From positions 1 to 14,515 of the forward strand of contig JAAKFX010000033.1 of the NCBI GenBank assembly GCA_011064865.1: DNA of 14,515 bases, given 5' to 3'. The translations under genes were made by a program, and so were the position numbers. The stretch's first letter is position 1. Each line of letters begins with the position of its first letter. The DNA comes from Candidatus Anoxychlamydiales bacterium (GTDB lineage: Bacteria > Chlamydiota > Chlamydiia > Chlamydiales > SM23-39). Of this stretch, positions 1 through 7,657 are shown piece after piece. A model generated the notes under the pieces. It was not told the DNA's origin. It ran no database searches and saw only the letters and a program-made list of their open reading frames with translations.

Positions 1-266
1 CCGGCTATATCAAAAACAATGGTCAAATTATCAAAACCTACCTCGCCTGCTATTTCCTCAACTGCGCCGAAAACAGTATTTAAATCGGTGGGATTCTGAA
101 CAATATCTCCAATCGGACCTACAACTTGAAAAACCTCATTTAAATTCTCAAAACATATTGGTTTGTCTGCTTTAGATTTATAAACACCTACTAAAAGAGC
201 ATTTTTATTATCTTTTAGCTCTAAAAGCCTAGTTTCACCAAGATCTATGTTTTTTTCTATATCCAT
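1..266 (-). CDS. Hypothetical protein, N-terminal part (cut by window edge)
   Basis: An open frame of 88 codons runs from an ATG at 266 off the left edge. The protein begins MDIEKNIDLGETRLLELKD and continues with a hydrophobic ALLVGVY strand and a segment rich in Val, Ile and acidic residues. I do not recognise the family. No signal peptide or membrane segment is visible in this part. Only 8 bases separate its start from the stop of the upstream metallo-hydrolase gene, so it is probably the last known member of the same transcription unit and may be translated by coupling, because no clear ribosome binding site precedes it. The product could be cytoplasmic, but its C-terminal part lies outside the window. 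Confidence 0.7.
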   Translation of the reverse strand, partial: MDIEKNIDLGETRLLELKDNKNALLVGVYKSKADKPICFENLNEVFQVVGPIGDIVQNPTDLNTVFGAVEEIAGEVGFDNLTIVFDIA

Positions 267-274
267 GAGCTTTT

Positions 275-1048
275 TTAAAAATTTAACTCTAACCCATCAT
301 AGGCTAGAGACGTGTTTTTAGAGAGTTTTTTAGAAGTTGAAAAATGTTCGATCTCATGTCCTAAATGTGTTAAATAAGCTTTTTTAGGATTTACCTTTTT
401 TATAAATGCTTCAGCTTCTTTTAAATTAAAATGTACATCTGTAGCTTTAAATCTCAAACAGCTTACAACTAAAATATCCAAGTTCTCTAATTGATCAAAT
501 ATCTTATCATCATATTTTTTTATATCTGTAAGATATGCAAAATTATCAACCCTTATTCCTAATACCTTTTTGCTATCTTGAAAATATGAAAAGTACTCAA
601 ATGTAATATCATCAAATTTAAATGAGCTTTTTTTGTTATCTACTATATGAAAATCGAACTTAGCACCTTGCGTGTGATGTTGTAAATTTCTTGTAAAAAA
701 ATGATCGTATTTAACTTTTACTTCCCTAAACGTCTCTTTTAGAAGATAACATCTAATAGGTTTGTGCTGTATACGATTATATATTCTTAAATCATCGAGT
801 CCTGCCATATGATCAAAATGCGCATGTGTAAGGATAAAAACATCTAATTTATTGATTTTATGTTTTATCGCTTGAATCCTGAAATCTGGACCTACATCTA
901 CAAGTATATTTTTTCTATTCTTCTGAATCAAAATAGAAGGTCTGAGTCTTTTGTTATATCTAGAATCAGATGCACAAGTTTTGCATCTGCAATTGATAAC
1001 CGGCGCTGCCGTAGATGCTCCTGTTCCCAAAAAAACAACTTTTGCCAT
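275..1048 (-). CDS. PhnP-like metallo-beta-lactamase fold hydrolase
   Basis: A 257-residue metallo-hydrolase of the PhnP/YycJ type, which cleaves phosphodiester-like bonds using bound metal ions. The N-terminal FLGTGASTAAP strand is followed by a structural zinc knuckle with Cys20, Cys22 and Cys25, then by the signature His75-x-His77-x-Asp79-His80 after the LTHAHFDH strand. Later ligands visible are Asp175 (AYLTD) and the pair His228/His231 (THLGH), whose spacing matches the PhnP metal and structural-zinc histidines. One ligand seems changed: where PhnP has a His before Ser-Lys, this protein has Gln157-Asp158. The start ATG overlaps the stop of the upstream membrane protein gene as TAATG, indicating translational coupling. 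Chlamydial genomes carry a similar gene annotated phnP, but there is no phosphonate operon here, so the true substrate is unknown; a housekeeping cyclic-nucleotide or RNA-linked phosphodiesterase role is only a guess. Confidence 0.85.
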   Translation of the reverse strand: MAKVVFLGTGASTAAPVINCRCKTCASDSRYNKRLRPSILIQKNRKNILVDVGPDFRIQAIKHKINKLDVFILTHAHFDHMAGLDDLRIYNRIQHKPIRCYLLKETFREVKVKYDHFFTRNLQHHTQGAKFDFHIVDNKKSSFKFDDITFEYFSYFQDSKKVLGIRVDNFAYLTDIKKYDDKIFDQLENLDILVVSCLRFKATDVHFNLKEAEAFIKKVNPKKAYLTHLGHEIEHFSTSKKLSKNTSLAYDGLELNF

Positions 1049-1863
1049 TACCTAGCTTCCCTTTGATGCATTAGATTATATGCCTCTAGAGCAAAATTAA
1101 AATAAAAAACAACAAATGGAGTTATTAAAATCGTAAATGGAATCATTATAAAAAAGCTCTCTAATCCAATGTAAATACTATCTAGTCTAATAGCGAAATA
1201 AACTTTTGTAAGATATGTAGCAATTAGCAAAATAATAGCTATAAAAAGAACAGTTGCTATTGCAATCAAAAAGTGTACAAAATTTATAAATACTCTATTT
1301 TTTAAATCTATAAAGATTTTTGAAAATGCTTTTATTTTTAACTTAGTTTTTAAAAGCATAGGAGTTACAAAAAACAGAGCTAAAACATTAAAAATACAAA
1401 GAGCTATAAAAAACAGTATAATCACATATGCTACAATCGATAAAAAGACCCCTACAAAAGATCCCACATGCGGAATCTCTTTAACAGCAGCAATTAGTCC
1501 AAATACTATCCATAAAATTACAAATGCTGCTAATGAAACTATTGATATATAAAAAGTTTGTGATACCTTATCTACAGATCTTTTCAAAATATCCAAATAT
1601 GTACATTTCAAATTTTTAACTTCATGATAGTAAATCCTAGTTAAAAATATCCCCAATATAAACAAAATCGCAAAAGAGATTAAAATAGGCAAAAATATCA
1701 TACTCAAAGATGCCCACTTACTAGCTGTTTGAAAAAGAGTTCTAAAAAATATAAAAATAATCCCAATCAGAAAAATAAATGGATATGTAAAAAATAGCTT
1801 TTTTTTACCAAATGAATAGATAAACGCTCTTGTAAAACATTTATCCAAATCTTTAAACATCAT
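1048..1863 (-). CDS. Polytopic inner-membrane protein of unknown function
   Basis: A hydrophobic protein of 271 residues with about six predicted membrane helices, separated by short basic loops (KKKL, KTKLKIK, KNRVF). I chose the ATG at 1863 over the TTG at 1914. It is followed at once by a second ATG and is preceded at a 7-base distance by AAGGA, while the TTG has no ribosome binding site and would add a polar 17-residue tail. A short cytoplasmic segment (MMFKDLDKCFTRAF) leads into the first helix, and the C terminus (NLMHQREAR) is polar. The stop codon overlaps the start of the PhnP-like hydrolase by one base, so the two are probably made together. The overall look resembles uncharacterised chlamydial membrane proteins, but I recognise no family and assign no function. 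Confidence 0.75.
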   Translation of the reverse strand: MMFKDLDKCFTRAFIYSFGKKKLFFTYPFIFLIGIIFIFFRTLFQTASKWASLSMIFLPILISFAILFILGIFLTRIYYHEVKNLKCTYLDILKRSVDKVSQTFYISIVSLAAFVILWIVFGLIAAVKEIPHVGSFVGVFLSIVAYVIILFFIALCIFNVLALFFVTPMLLKTKLKIKAFSKIFIDLKNRVFINFVHFLIAIATVLFIAIILLIATYLTKVYFAIRLDSIYIGLESFFIMIPFTILITPFVVFYFNFALEAYNLMHQREAR

Positions 1864-1914
1864 TTTAAAATCCTTTTTATATAAAAAGATGCTACTTATA
1901 TAGATTTTCTTCAA

Positions 1915-1951
1915 TCAAAAAAATAACCATCTAAATCTAAGATCTAGATGG
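1915..1951 (-). terminator. Rho-independent terminator of the 1996-2355 gene
   Basis: Read on the minus strand, a hairpin with a 7-bp outer stem (CCATCTA/TAGATGG), a single mismatch, a 3-bp inner stem and a 3-base loop is followed by a run of T residues interrupted by one A. It sits about 45 bases past the stop of the short upstream gene and ends transcription there, so the membrane protein/hydrolase unit to its left probably has its own start. Confidence 0.7.
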
Positions 1952-1995
1952 CTCATATAACTTAACTAATTTAGATATAAAAAAAATAATCCTAT

Positions 1996-2355
1996 TTAAG
2001 CTCTAACAAAGGCTTTTTCAAATAAGCCCCTATCCTTTTCCCATGTTTCATCACTTAATTCTTTAGTTCCTGTTTTGCTTCCACAATCTATTAGAGGGAG
2101 AGAGATAAGCCCTGTATTAATTCTAATAGCATTGTATTCAGTACAGAAATGTAATTTACCTTTTTCTTCTCCATCAAATGTTAGAAATGAAATATTAAAA
2201 CGGCTAGCATTTAAATATGATTCTGGGACCTTTTCATCACGAAGAAATTTATAAATAGAAATATTATTTATCAAATTTTGTTTGCGTGAAGAATACGTAA
2301 GAGGTAAAGTCATCAAATCAAAGAAAAATGCTCCTATGGTAGAGACTACTCTCAA
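1996..2355 (-). CDS. Short hypothetical protein, possibly 5'-truncated
   Basis: The open frame codes for up to 119 residues. It has a hydrophobic beginning (STIGAFFFDLMTLPLTY), then a polar body with KFLRDEKVP, a beta-like stretch (FNISFLTFDGEEKGKLHFC) and a Trp/Lys-rich end. The first possible start is a TTG at 2355 with no ribosome binding site; the first ATG, at 2313, lies inside the hydrophobic segment and also has none at a useful distance. A good terminator follows the gene, which argues that the locus was once, or still is, expressed. The lack of a proper start next to a hydrophobic segment suggests the remnant of a longer protein. The family is not recognised. It stands between two better-defined transcription units on the same strand and shows no overlap with either. 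Confidence 0.45.
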   Translation of the reverse strand: MRVVSTIGAFFFDLMTLPLTYSSRKQNLINNISIYKFLRDEKVPESYLNASRFNISFLTFDGEEKGKLHFCTEYNAIRINTGLISLPLIDCGSKTGTKELSDETWEKDRGLFEKAFVRA

Positions 2356-2440
2356 TACACAATTTTGAAAAGTTTATAAAATTTTTTAATAATTGAACAG
2401 CATTAATACTTAAAAAAATACAGTCAATATGATAATATTT

Positions 2441-2464
2441 TTAAACTACCTATAATGTAGGTAG
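2441..2464 (-). terminator. Possible weak terminator after tgt
   Basis: A 7-bp perfect inverted repeat (CTACCTA/TAGGTAG, 5-base loop) at 2446-2464 starts 13 bases beyond the tgt stop. On the minus strand it is followed by TTTAAAAATATT rather than a clean T run, so it is a weak terminator candidate. It could instead be a regulatory palindrome for the short gene downstream. Confidence 0.4.
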
Positions 2465-2476
2465 ATAGACAACTAT

Positions 2477-3607
2477 TTAAATCTCATCATTTAAGATTTT
2501 CTCTCTTATATCTTTCATATACTCGACCATGAAATGCAGATTATGAATACTTGCTAGACTAAGAGCTGTAAGCTCTTTTGCTTTGAATAGATGATGGAGA
2601 TAAGAAAGAGTATAATTTTGACAAGTATAGCATGTGCAATTTTTATCGATGGGAGAAAAACTTTTTTCATTTTCTTTTTTAGTAAGTTTTATACCTTTAG
2701 ATTTAGTTAAAACAAAACCATGGCGAGCAGCTTTTGTAGGATAAGAGCTATCAAAAGTATCTAAGCCGAGGGGGATAGATTCTTGTAAAGAGGCTATATC
2801 TCCAATACCAAGCAGATGATTCGGTTTATCTTTTGGTAGATGATTAATGGTAAATTTTAGCATCTCTATCATCTCTAAAATATTTTTACCAACACTTCCT
2901 CCTATTGCGAAACCATCAAAATCTAGGTTTGTTAAATATTTTGAGCTTTTTTCACGAAGATTTTTATTTATACCACCGTGAATAACTGCATACATAGCTT
3001 GATTTTGTCTATTTTTAAGATGATAGTCTAAAGATCTCTTTTCCCATCTATGAGTTCTATCTAAAGATCTTTCTAAAGCTTTTAAATCCATGTGATAAGG
3101 CGGGAGTTCATCTAAAGGGATGATAATGTCAGCACCGATATCTTTTTGAGCTTGAATGGAGCTCTCTGGCGTTAGAAGTACTTTTGTGCCATCTCTATAG
3201 GATCTAAAAGTAGCTCCATCTTCTGTAATTTTTAAAAGAGTGCAGTTTGTTTTTTTAGCGCCTTTACTTTTAAGCTCAGATGCGACTGATCCAAAAGCTA
3301 GTGAAAACACTTGAAAACCACCTGAGTCTGTAATTATGGGAGTTGATCTATTAATAAATTTATGAATCCCCCCTGCTTTTTGAATAAGCTTAGAGCCGGG
3401 TTGAAGTATTAGATGATAGGTATTACAAAACATAAGCTCAATTCCTATTGAGCTTATAATTTTATTATCTAAAGCTTTTATAGTGCCGTTGGTGCCAACT
3501 GCTACAAAACTTGGAGTATTTATAATCCCATGCGGAGTGTAAATTTTACCAACTCTAGCATTTGATTTTTTTGATTTATGGATGATTTCAAATTTAAATT
3601 TCATCAT
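2477..3607 (-). CDS. tgt: tRNA-guanine/queuine transglycosylase
   Basis: Exchanges the guanine at position 34 of GUN-anticodon tRNAs for a 7-deazaguanine base; acts in the cytoplasm. The 376-residue TIM-barrel enzyme is full length. Visible residues are the catalytic Asp94 in TDSGGFQ, the base-binding Asp166 in LDEL, the substrate-pocket GGSVG at 236-240, the nucleophile Asp286 in TFDSSYPT, and the zinc site Cys324, Cys326, Cys329 and His355. Two pocket positions differ from preQ1-using bacterial enzymes: the Cys after Asp-Glu is Leu168, and the Val that closes the pocket is Gly240. Both changes are of the kind seen in eukaryotic queuine-using enzymes and in Chlamydia. The start ATG overlaps the end of the transporter gene by 14 bases; a second ATG follows directly and either could be used. 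With the transporter it forms a salvage operon. No preQ1 synthesis gene is seen in this window. Confidence 0.97.
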   Translation of the reverse strand: MMKFKFEIIHKSKKSNARVGKIYTPHGIINTPSFVAVGTNGTIKALDNKIISSIGIELMFCNTYHLILQPGSKLIQKAGGIHKFINRSTPIITDSGGFQVFSLAFGSVASELKSKGAKKTNCTLLKITEDGATFRSYRDGTKVLLTPESSIQAQKDIGADIIIPLDELPPYHMDLKALERSLDRTHRWEKRSLDYHLKNRQNQAMYAVIHGGINKNLREKSSKYLTNLDFDGFAIGGSVGKNILEMIEMLKFTINHLPKDKPNHLLGIGDIASLQESIPLGLDTFDSSYPTKAARHGFVLTKSKGIKLTKKENEKSFSPIDKNCTCYTCQNYTLSYLHHLFKAKELTALSLASIHNLHFMVEYMKDIREKILNDEI

Positions 3608-4286
3608 AGCTCTCTTTTTTCATAAAAAATTTCGAGAATTTCATAAAAGGTGCAATTAAAATAATCACTAAACTTTTTATTAAAAAACTAAAAAAGATAA
3701 TATCTAAAATTTGATGAACCTTTCCAAAAAGCGCTAAATAGCTAAATAAAACAGTATCGATAAGTTGTACTATTACAGAAGATATCACCATTCTCAAAGG
3801 CAAGTATTTTGCATTAAATAGTTTTTTTAAAAAGGCAAAAAACAGAACATCCAATCTTTGGGCTAAAAAAAACACAAAAATAGATGAGAGCATAATTCTA
3901 GGTGTGGCAGAGAGAATAGTTAGAAAAGAGCTATGAGAATTATCAAAAACAGATGGGGTGTATAAAAGATGAACTTTTGCCATAACTATAAAAAACAGCA
4001 TTGAAAAAAAGGATATTTTTATAGCCTTTAGAGCCTCTTTTTTTCCAAAGTATTCTTGAAGTAGATTTTCAGAAAAGATCGCTGCAATTATAAATACATC
4101 TGTAGAGGTAACAGTTTTATGAAAAAGATCTATTTGTTTAATAACAAAAAGATTTGCTAAAACAGATCCTAAAATGCAAATAGCGAAAAGATAATTTTTA
4201 CCAAGCCTTAGAGCTACTAGTAAAAATAAAATTACTACTACAATATGAGAAAAAAATAAAACTTCATTCACAATGATTTCATTCAT
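3594..4286 (-). CDS. yhhQ: Queuosine precursor (probably queuine) transporter, YhhQ family
   Basis: A 230-residue inner-membrane protein with about six helices. It matches the YhhQ/QPTR family (formerly DUF165) through the ANLFVIKQI segment, the following threonine/aspartate stretch (TVTSTDVFI) and the ENLLQEYFGKKEALKAI motif, plus a late VIVQLIDTVLF helix. The family imports deazaguanine bases used for tRNA queuosine modification. Here the gene overlaps tgt by 14 bases, so import and insertion are produced together. In Chlamydia trachomatis the family member has been linked to queuine uptake from the host, and the queuine-type residues of the neighbouring Tgt favour the same substrate here. 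There is no visible ribosome binding site, but a consensus-like promoter lies just upstream. The exact substrate remains inferred. Confidence 0.9.
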   Translation of the reverse strand: MNEIIVNEVLFFSHIVVVILFLLVALRLGKNYLFAICILGSVLANLFVIKQIDLFHKTVTSTDVFIIAAIFSENLLQEYFGKKEALKAIKISFFSMLFFIVMAKVHLLYTPSVFDNSHSSFLTILSATPRIMLSSIFVFFLAQRLDVLFFAFLKKLFNAKYLPLRMVISSVIVQLIDTVLFSYLALFGKVHQILDIIFFSFLIKSLVIILIAPFMKFSKFFMKKESYDEI

Positions 4287-4319
4287 ATATTTTTTTTAAA
4301 TTTTTGATTTTTGAAAGAT

Positions 4320-4349
4320 ATTATAACAAAACTAAAGAGTTATGTACAA
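4320..4349 (-). promoter_or_regulatory. Promoter of the yhhQ-tgt operon
   Basis: On the minus strand, TTGTAC (4344-4349) and TATAAT (4320-4325) are separated by 18 bases. Transcription would start near 4313, giving a leader of about 27 bases before the yhhQ ATG. This is one of the most consensus-like sigma-70 type promoters in the window. Confidence 0.6.
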
Positions 4350-4351
4350 TT

Positions 4352-4375
4352 GATAGGATCAAAATATATCCTATC
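4352..4375. promoter_or_regulatory. Perfect 8-bp inverted repeat next to the yhhQ promoter
   Basis: GATAGGAT and ATCCTATC flank an 8-base spacer. The repeat begins two bases upstream of the -35 box of the yhhQ-tgt promoter and lies 73 bases beyond the end of the peptidase gene. No T run follows on the minus strand, so an operator is about as likely as a transcript-end hairpin. Confidence 0.4.
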
Positions 4376-4415
4376 TTCTGATATTAAAAGCAAAAAATGG
4401 AAAAATAAATAATAA

Positions 4416-4457
4416 AAATTTTAAATTGTAAATTTTAAATTGTAAATTTTAAATTTT
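4416..4457. repeat. Three 14-base AT tandem repeats overlapping the end of the S9 peptidase gene
   Basis: The unit AAATTTTAAATTGT occurs twice without change from 4416 and a third time with a changed end, and related AT runs continue to about 4475. The stop codon of the peptidase (4449-4451) lies inside the array, so the last residues (KIQNLKI) are encoded by repeat-like sequence. Confidence 0.8.
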
Positions 4458-6422
4458 TAAATTTTGAATTTTTATTGGTTCAATATCATCTTTTATTTCA
4501 AAACCAAAAATTCTACTATAAAAATATAGCTCTGATTCGATTGCTTTTTTTATAGCTTTTGCATTTCTAAAACCATGACCTTCATTTTCAAAAAGCAGAT
4601 ATGCAGTTGGCAGTTTTTTCTCATTTAAAGCTTTATACATTTTCTCCGCCTGATTAGGTGGTACGATTTTATCATCTTCTCCTTGAAATAAAATTATTGG
4701 ACAAGATAACTGCTCAGTAAAATTTATTGGAGAACGCTCAAAATAGAGCTGTTTTGTTTCTGGATATGGCCCTACTAATTTATCCTCATATTTAGCTTCA
4801 AATTTATGGGTATCCTCTACAAGTGCTATAATATCACTAATTCCAAAGTATGATGCTCCAGCATGAAAAACATCTCTAAAAGTTAAAGCAGCAAGTGTTG
4901 TATACCCACCAGCACTTCCCCCTCTAATTATTAATCTATTTTCATCTGCTTTGCCTTTTTTTACTAAGTATTGAGCAGCATCTACACAATCATCAACATC
5001 ATAAATACCCCAATTTCCATATAACTTTTGTCTAAACTCTCTACCATAGCCAGTAGAGCCTGCATAGTTCACATCCACAAAACCAAATCCTCGAGATGTC
5101 CAATATTGAATCTCCAATTTCAAAACTCCAACAGCCTGCGATGTCGGCCCTCCGTGAGATTGTACTATCAATGGTGGTCTTTCTCCTTTTTTAGATATAT
5201 AGTCTTTATTAGTTGGAGGATAATATATCATGTAAGATACATGTTGGTTTTGTGTTTCAAATTCAATAAATTCGGGCTCAGATATATATCGTAGATCAAT
5301 TTGCAGATCTCTTGACTTTTTTAAAATTTCTGATTTTTTAGTTTTTAGATCAAGGCTTACAACTGATGTAACATCTAAAGGTGATGCTCCAAAAAAGAAA
5401 ACTTTTTCATCCAAAGTAGCGATATTTGTAAAATAGCTATATCTTGAATCTACTTTTTCTAAAGTTTTATTTTCTACATCAATGATTGCTAAGTTATCTT
5501 TTGAATTTTTTGTATAGCAAGCTACGATATATGTTTTTCCATCTTTATAGAAAAAATCATATGTAGACATTCCAAAAACCCATAAAGGAAGTCCAAATTC
5601 TGCATCCATCGGATAGATACTTTCTATCTCATCATCTTTGTATTTGTATAAATTCCAAAAATTCGTTCTATCTGAGACAAAATATAAAGATCCATCTTTA
5701 GAAAATCTTGGCTGAAATATCGCCTCTGTTTCAGATCCTGCTACCCTTTTTAAATTTTTTAAATCTCCATTATCTTCAATATCAGACTCCCAAAGCTCTG
5801 CTGCATCCCACGGCATATCGGGTTGATTCCATGCTAGAAATGCAAGCTTTTTATTATCATCACTTATCGTTAGAGATGAATAGAAATCAAAACCCGTAGC
5901 TATTTTTGTAACTTTTCCATTTTCATCAATTTTAACAATTGAGTTATTCACCTCATTTTCTAAATGCTCTTCTTCTACGCAAAAAATCAGCTCTCTTTTC
6001 TTATCGATTATAAAATTTGCATACCTATCAGTAGAGACTGGAGTTATTGGAGAAATTTTACCTTTTTTATTTATTTTATAAATTCTTTGATCTTCAAAAT
6101 TTGAAAAATAGATCTCACCATCTTTTGCAGCAAAAGAGAGCCCCCCATATTCATGAACCTTAGTTTTTGCATGAAACTGTTTATCTAAAACTTCCTCAAA
6201 AGTTTTGCCATTATACTTTAAAATAGTCGATCTTCCCTTTTCACTAGGTCTCATCTCGGATAGATATAAATCATTTCCATCGACATAAATATTTGCAAAT
6301 TTAATAGTTTTTTCAACAATACTATTAGATGTTATCGGAGAGATCCAAGATCCATAATTTTCATCTATTGCCATAGCCCTACATACCGTTAAAATTAATA
6401 AAATTTTGATAAAAATTTTCAT
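4449..6422 (-). CDS. Secreted S9 family prolyl oligopeptidase-type peptidase
   Basis: A 657-residue serine peptidase of the dipeptidyl aminopeptidase/acylaminoacyl-peptidase group. Residues 1-18 form a likely Sec signal peptide (MKIFIK, hydrophobic core, AMA cleavage site), so it should act in the periplasm or outside. The YGSWISPI segment after it is typical of this subfamily. Residues of about 40-370 are a beta-propeller of repeated short strands that restricts access to peptides. The C-terminal alpha/beta-hydrolase domain has the oxyanion HGGPT motif at 423-427, the nucleophile Ser503 in GGSAGG, Asp584 in GEDDKIVPP and His616 in EGHGF, so the triad is complete. It probably degrades oligopeptides for amino acid supply. 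No ribosome binding site is evident before the ATG. The gene appears to be transcribed alone, diverging from the permease gene. Confidence 0.93.
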   Translation of the reverse strand: MKIFIKILLILTVCRAMAIDENYGSWISPITSNSIVEKTIKFANIYVDGNDLYLSEMRPSEKGRSTILKYNGKTFEEVLDKQFHAKTKVHEYGGLSFAAKDGEIYFSNFEDQRIYKINKKGKISPITPVSTDRYANFIIDKKRELIFCVEEEHLENEVNNSIVKIDENGKVTKIATGFDFYSSLTISDDNKKLAFLAWNQPDMPWDAAELWESDIEDNGDLKNLKRVAGSETEAIFQPRFSKDGSLYFVSDRTNFWNLYKYKDDEIESIYPMDAEFGLPLWVFGMSTYDFFYKDGKTYIVACYTKNSKDNLAIIDVENKTLEKVDSRYSYFTNIATLDEKVFFFGASPLDVTSVVSLDLKTKKSEILKKSRDLQIDLRYISEPEFIEFETQNQHVSYMIYYPPTNKDYISKKGERPPLIVQSHGGPTSQAVGVLKLEIQYWTSRGFGFVDVNYAGSTGYGREFRQKLYGNWGIYDVDDCVDAAQYLVKKGKADENRLIIRGGSAGGYTTLAALTFRDVFHAGASYFGISDIIALVEDTHKFEAKYEDKLVGPYPETKQLYFERSPINFTEQLSCPIILFQGEDDKIVPPNQAEKMYKALNEKKLPTAYLLFENEGHGFRNAKAIKKAIESELYFYSRIFGFEIKDDIEPIKIQNLKI

Positions 6423-6622
6423 GTAAACTTAATTTTTAATTTTTCATAAACGAAAAAGATACTATAAGGCAAAAAAAAAAGATATATTTTTAGTATTCAA
6501 GATAAAATTTTACTTATAAAAATTGAAAAAATATAGATCAAAAATTTTCAGACATTTTTTTTAAATCATCAAAATAAATATTTAATTCTATAGAGATTTT
6601 TTTCAAAATCTTTACAATTTCA

Positions 6623-6651
6623 TTGTTAAAAGATCTCATTTTAGCTATCAT
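6623..6651 (+). promoter_or_regulatory. Putative promoter of the DMT permease gene
   Basis: TTGTTA (6623-6628) and TATCAT (6646-6651) are 17 bases apart in the divergent gap between the peptidase and permease genes. Transcription would start near 6657, and an AAGGA site (6671-6675) follows 9 bases before the ATG. The rest of the 6423-6684 gap is AT-rich with long A and T runs and no further clear element. Confidence 0.45.
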
Positions 6652-6684
6652 TTTAGGTGACTATTTCAAAAAGGATGTAGATAA

Positions 6685-7641
6685 ATGCTATTTTTGCCAT
6701 TTTTATTATTTGCTATGTGGTCTAGTTGTTTTGCTTTAGGTAAAATGGCAATTTTCTCGTCGACACCTCTATTTTTTACAGCCACTCGTATGCTACTCGC
6801 TGCTTTTTTAATACTTGGATATATGCTACTTAGAAAAAGATCCCAGCTAAAAATCTCTAAAAAACAATTTTTTGCAATTGGTATTTTGGCTCTACTTAGT
6901 ATGTATCTAACCAATGCTTTAGAATTTTATGGTCTTAAACATTTATCTGCTTCTAAAACTTGTTTTATATATAGTTTAACACCTATTTTTGCAGCTATTT
7001 TTTCATATATACATTTCAAAGAAAAATTAAGCTTAAAAAAAATGCTTGGAATGTCCATCGCTCTACTGGGAATCATACCTGTTTTCTTTATTCAATCAGG
7101 CTCTGCGAAAATAACTAGTTCATTTTTCCACATATCACTTCCTGAAATAGCTGTTATTGTAGCTGTAATTTTTTCAGTATACGGCTGGGTATTACTTAGA
7201 ATGTTAGTTAAAAATAATTCTGTATCTCCTCTAACCGCTAATGGCATTGGAATGTTACTTGGTGGAATTTTCGCACTTACTCATTCATATTTTTTTGATG
7301 CATGGACTCCAATTCCAGTCTCATCTGGGCATAATTTAGCTTTTATTCAGGGTATTTTATCCTATACTATTGTCTCTAATATTATTTGCTATAATCTTTA
7401 TGGTTACTTACTAAAAAAATACACTGCAACTTTTATGTCTTTTGTTGGTCTTCTTAGCCCAATTTTCGCATCTTTCAGTGAATGGGTCTTATTAAAAACA
7501 CCTCCTTCTCCTATTATTTTAGGCTCAACATGTATCATAATTTTGGGACTTTATATCGTTTATAAAGAAGAGCTCAAACAAGGATATATTGTTAAAGAGA
7601 AAAAACAAAAAGATGCAGATGTTGCTCAAGAAGCTTCTTAA
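6685..7641 (+). CDS. EamA/DMT superfamily permease
   Basis: A 318-residue inner-membrane transporter with about ten hydrophobic helices in two homologous halves. The first half ends with the family pattern in which LEFYGLKHLSASK is followed by a helix (LTPIFAAIFSYIHFKEKLS) and a glycine-rich helix (GMSIALLGIIPVFF). The second half repeats this arrangement (KKYTATFMSFVGLLSPIFASFSEW..., then GSTCIIILGLYIVYKE). The C-terminal 35 residues are charged and cytoplasmic. DMT permeases export or exchange small metabolites. In Chlamydia and Rickettsia members of this superfamily carry S-adenosylmethionine, which makes that substrate a reasonable but unproven guess. The start is supported by AAGGA at a 9-base distance. 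The gene converges with the small gene at 7658-7924, leaving 16 bases between them and no clear terminator. Confidence 0.88.
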   Translation: MLFLPFLLFAMWSSCFALGKMAIFSSTPLFFTATRMLLAAFLILGYMLLRKRSQLKISKKQFFAIGILALLSMYLTNALEFYGLKHLSASKTCFIYSLTPIFAAIFSYIHFKEKLSLKKMLGMSIALLGIIPVFFIQSGSAKITSSFFHISLPEIAVIVAVIFSVYGWVLLRMLVKNNSVSPLTANGIGMLLGGIFALTHSYFFDAWTPIPVSSGHNLAFIQGILSYTIVSNIICYNLYGYLLKKYTATFMSFVGLLSPIFASFSEWVLLKTPPSPIILGSTCIIILGLYIVYKEELKQGYIVKEKKQKDADVAQEAS

Positions 7642-7657
7642 CTTTCATTAAAAATAC

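Noticed and set aside
860..1066. Open frame of 68 codons on the plus strand
   Set aside because: It lies wholly opposite the PhnP-like gene, has Cys/Arg-rich composition unlike the neighbours and no ribosome binding site.
5028..5294. Open frame of 88 codons opposite the S9 peptidase gene
   Set aside because: The minus-strand gene has a complete catalytic triad, so this frame is a shadow.
6362..6422. Lipoprotein signal on the S9 peptidase
   Set aside because: A Cys is present at residue 14, but the residues before it (LTV) do not make a lipobox, and AMA is a better ordinary cleavage site.
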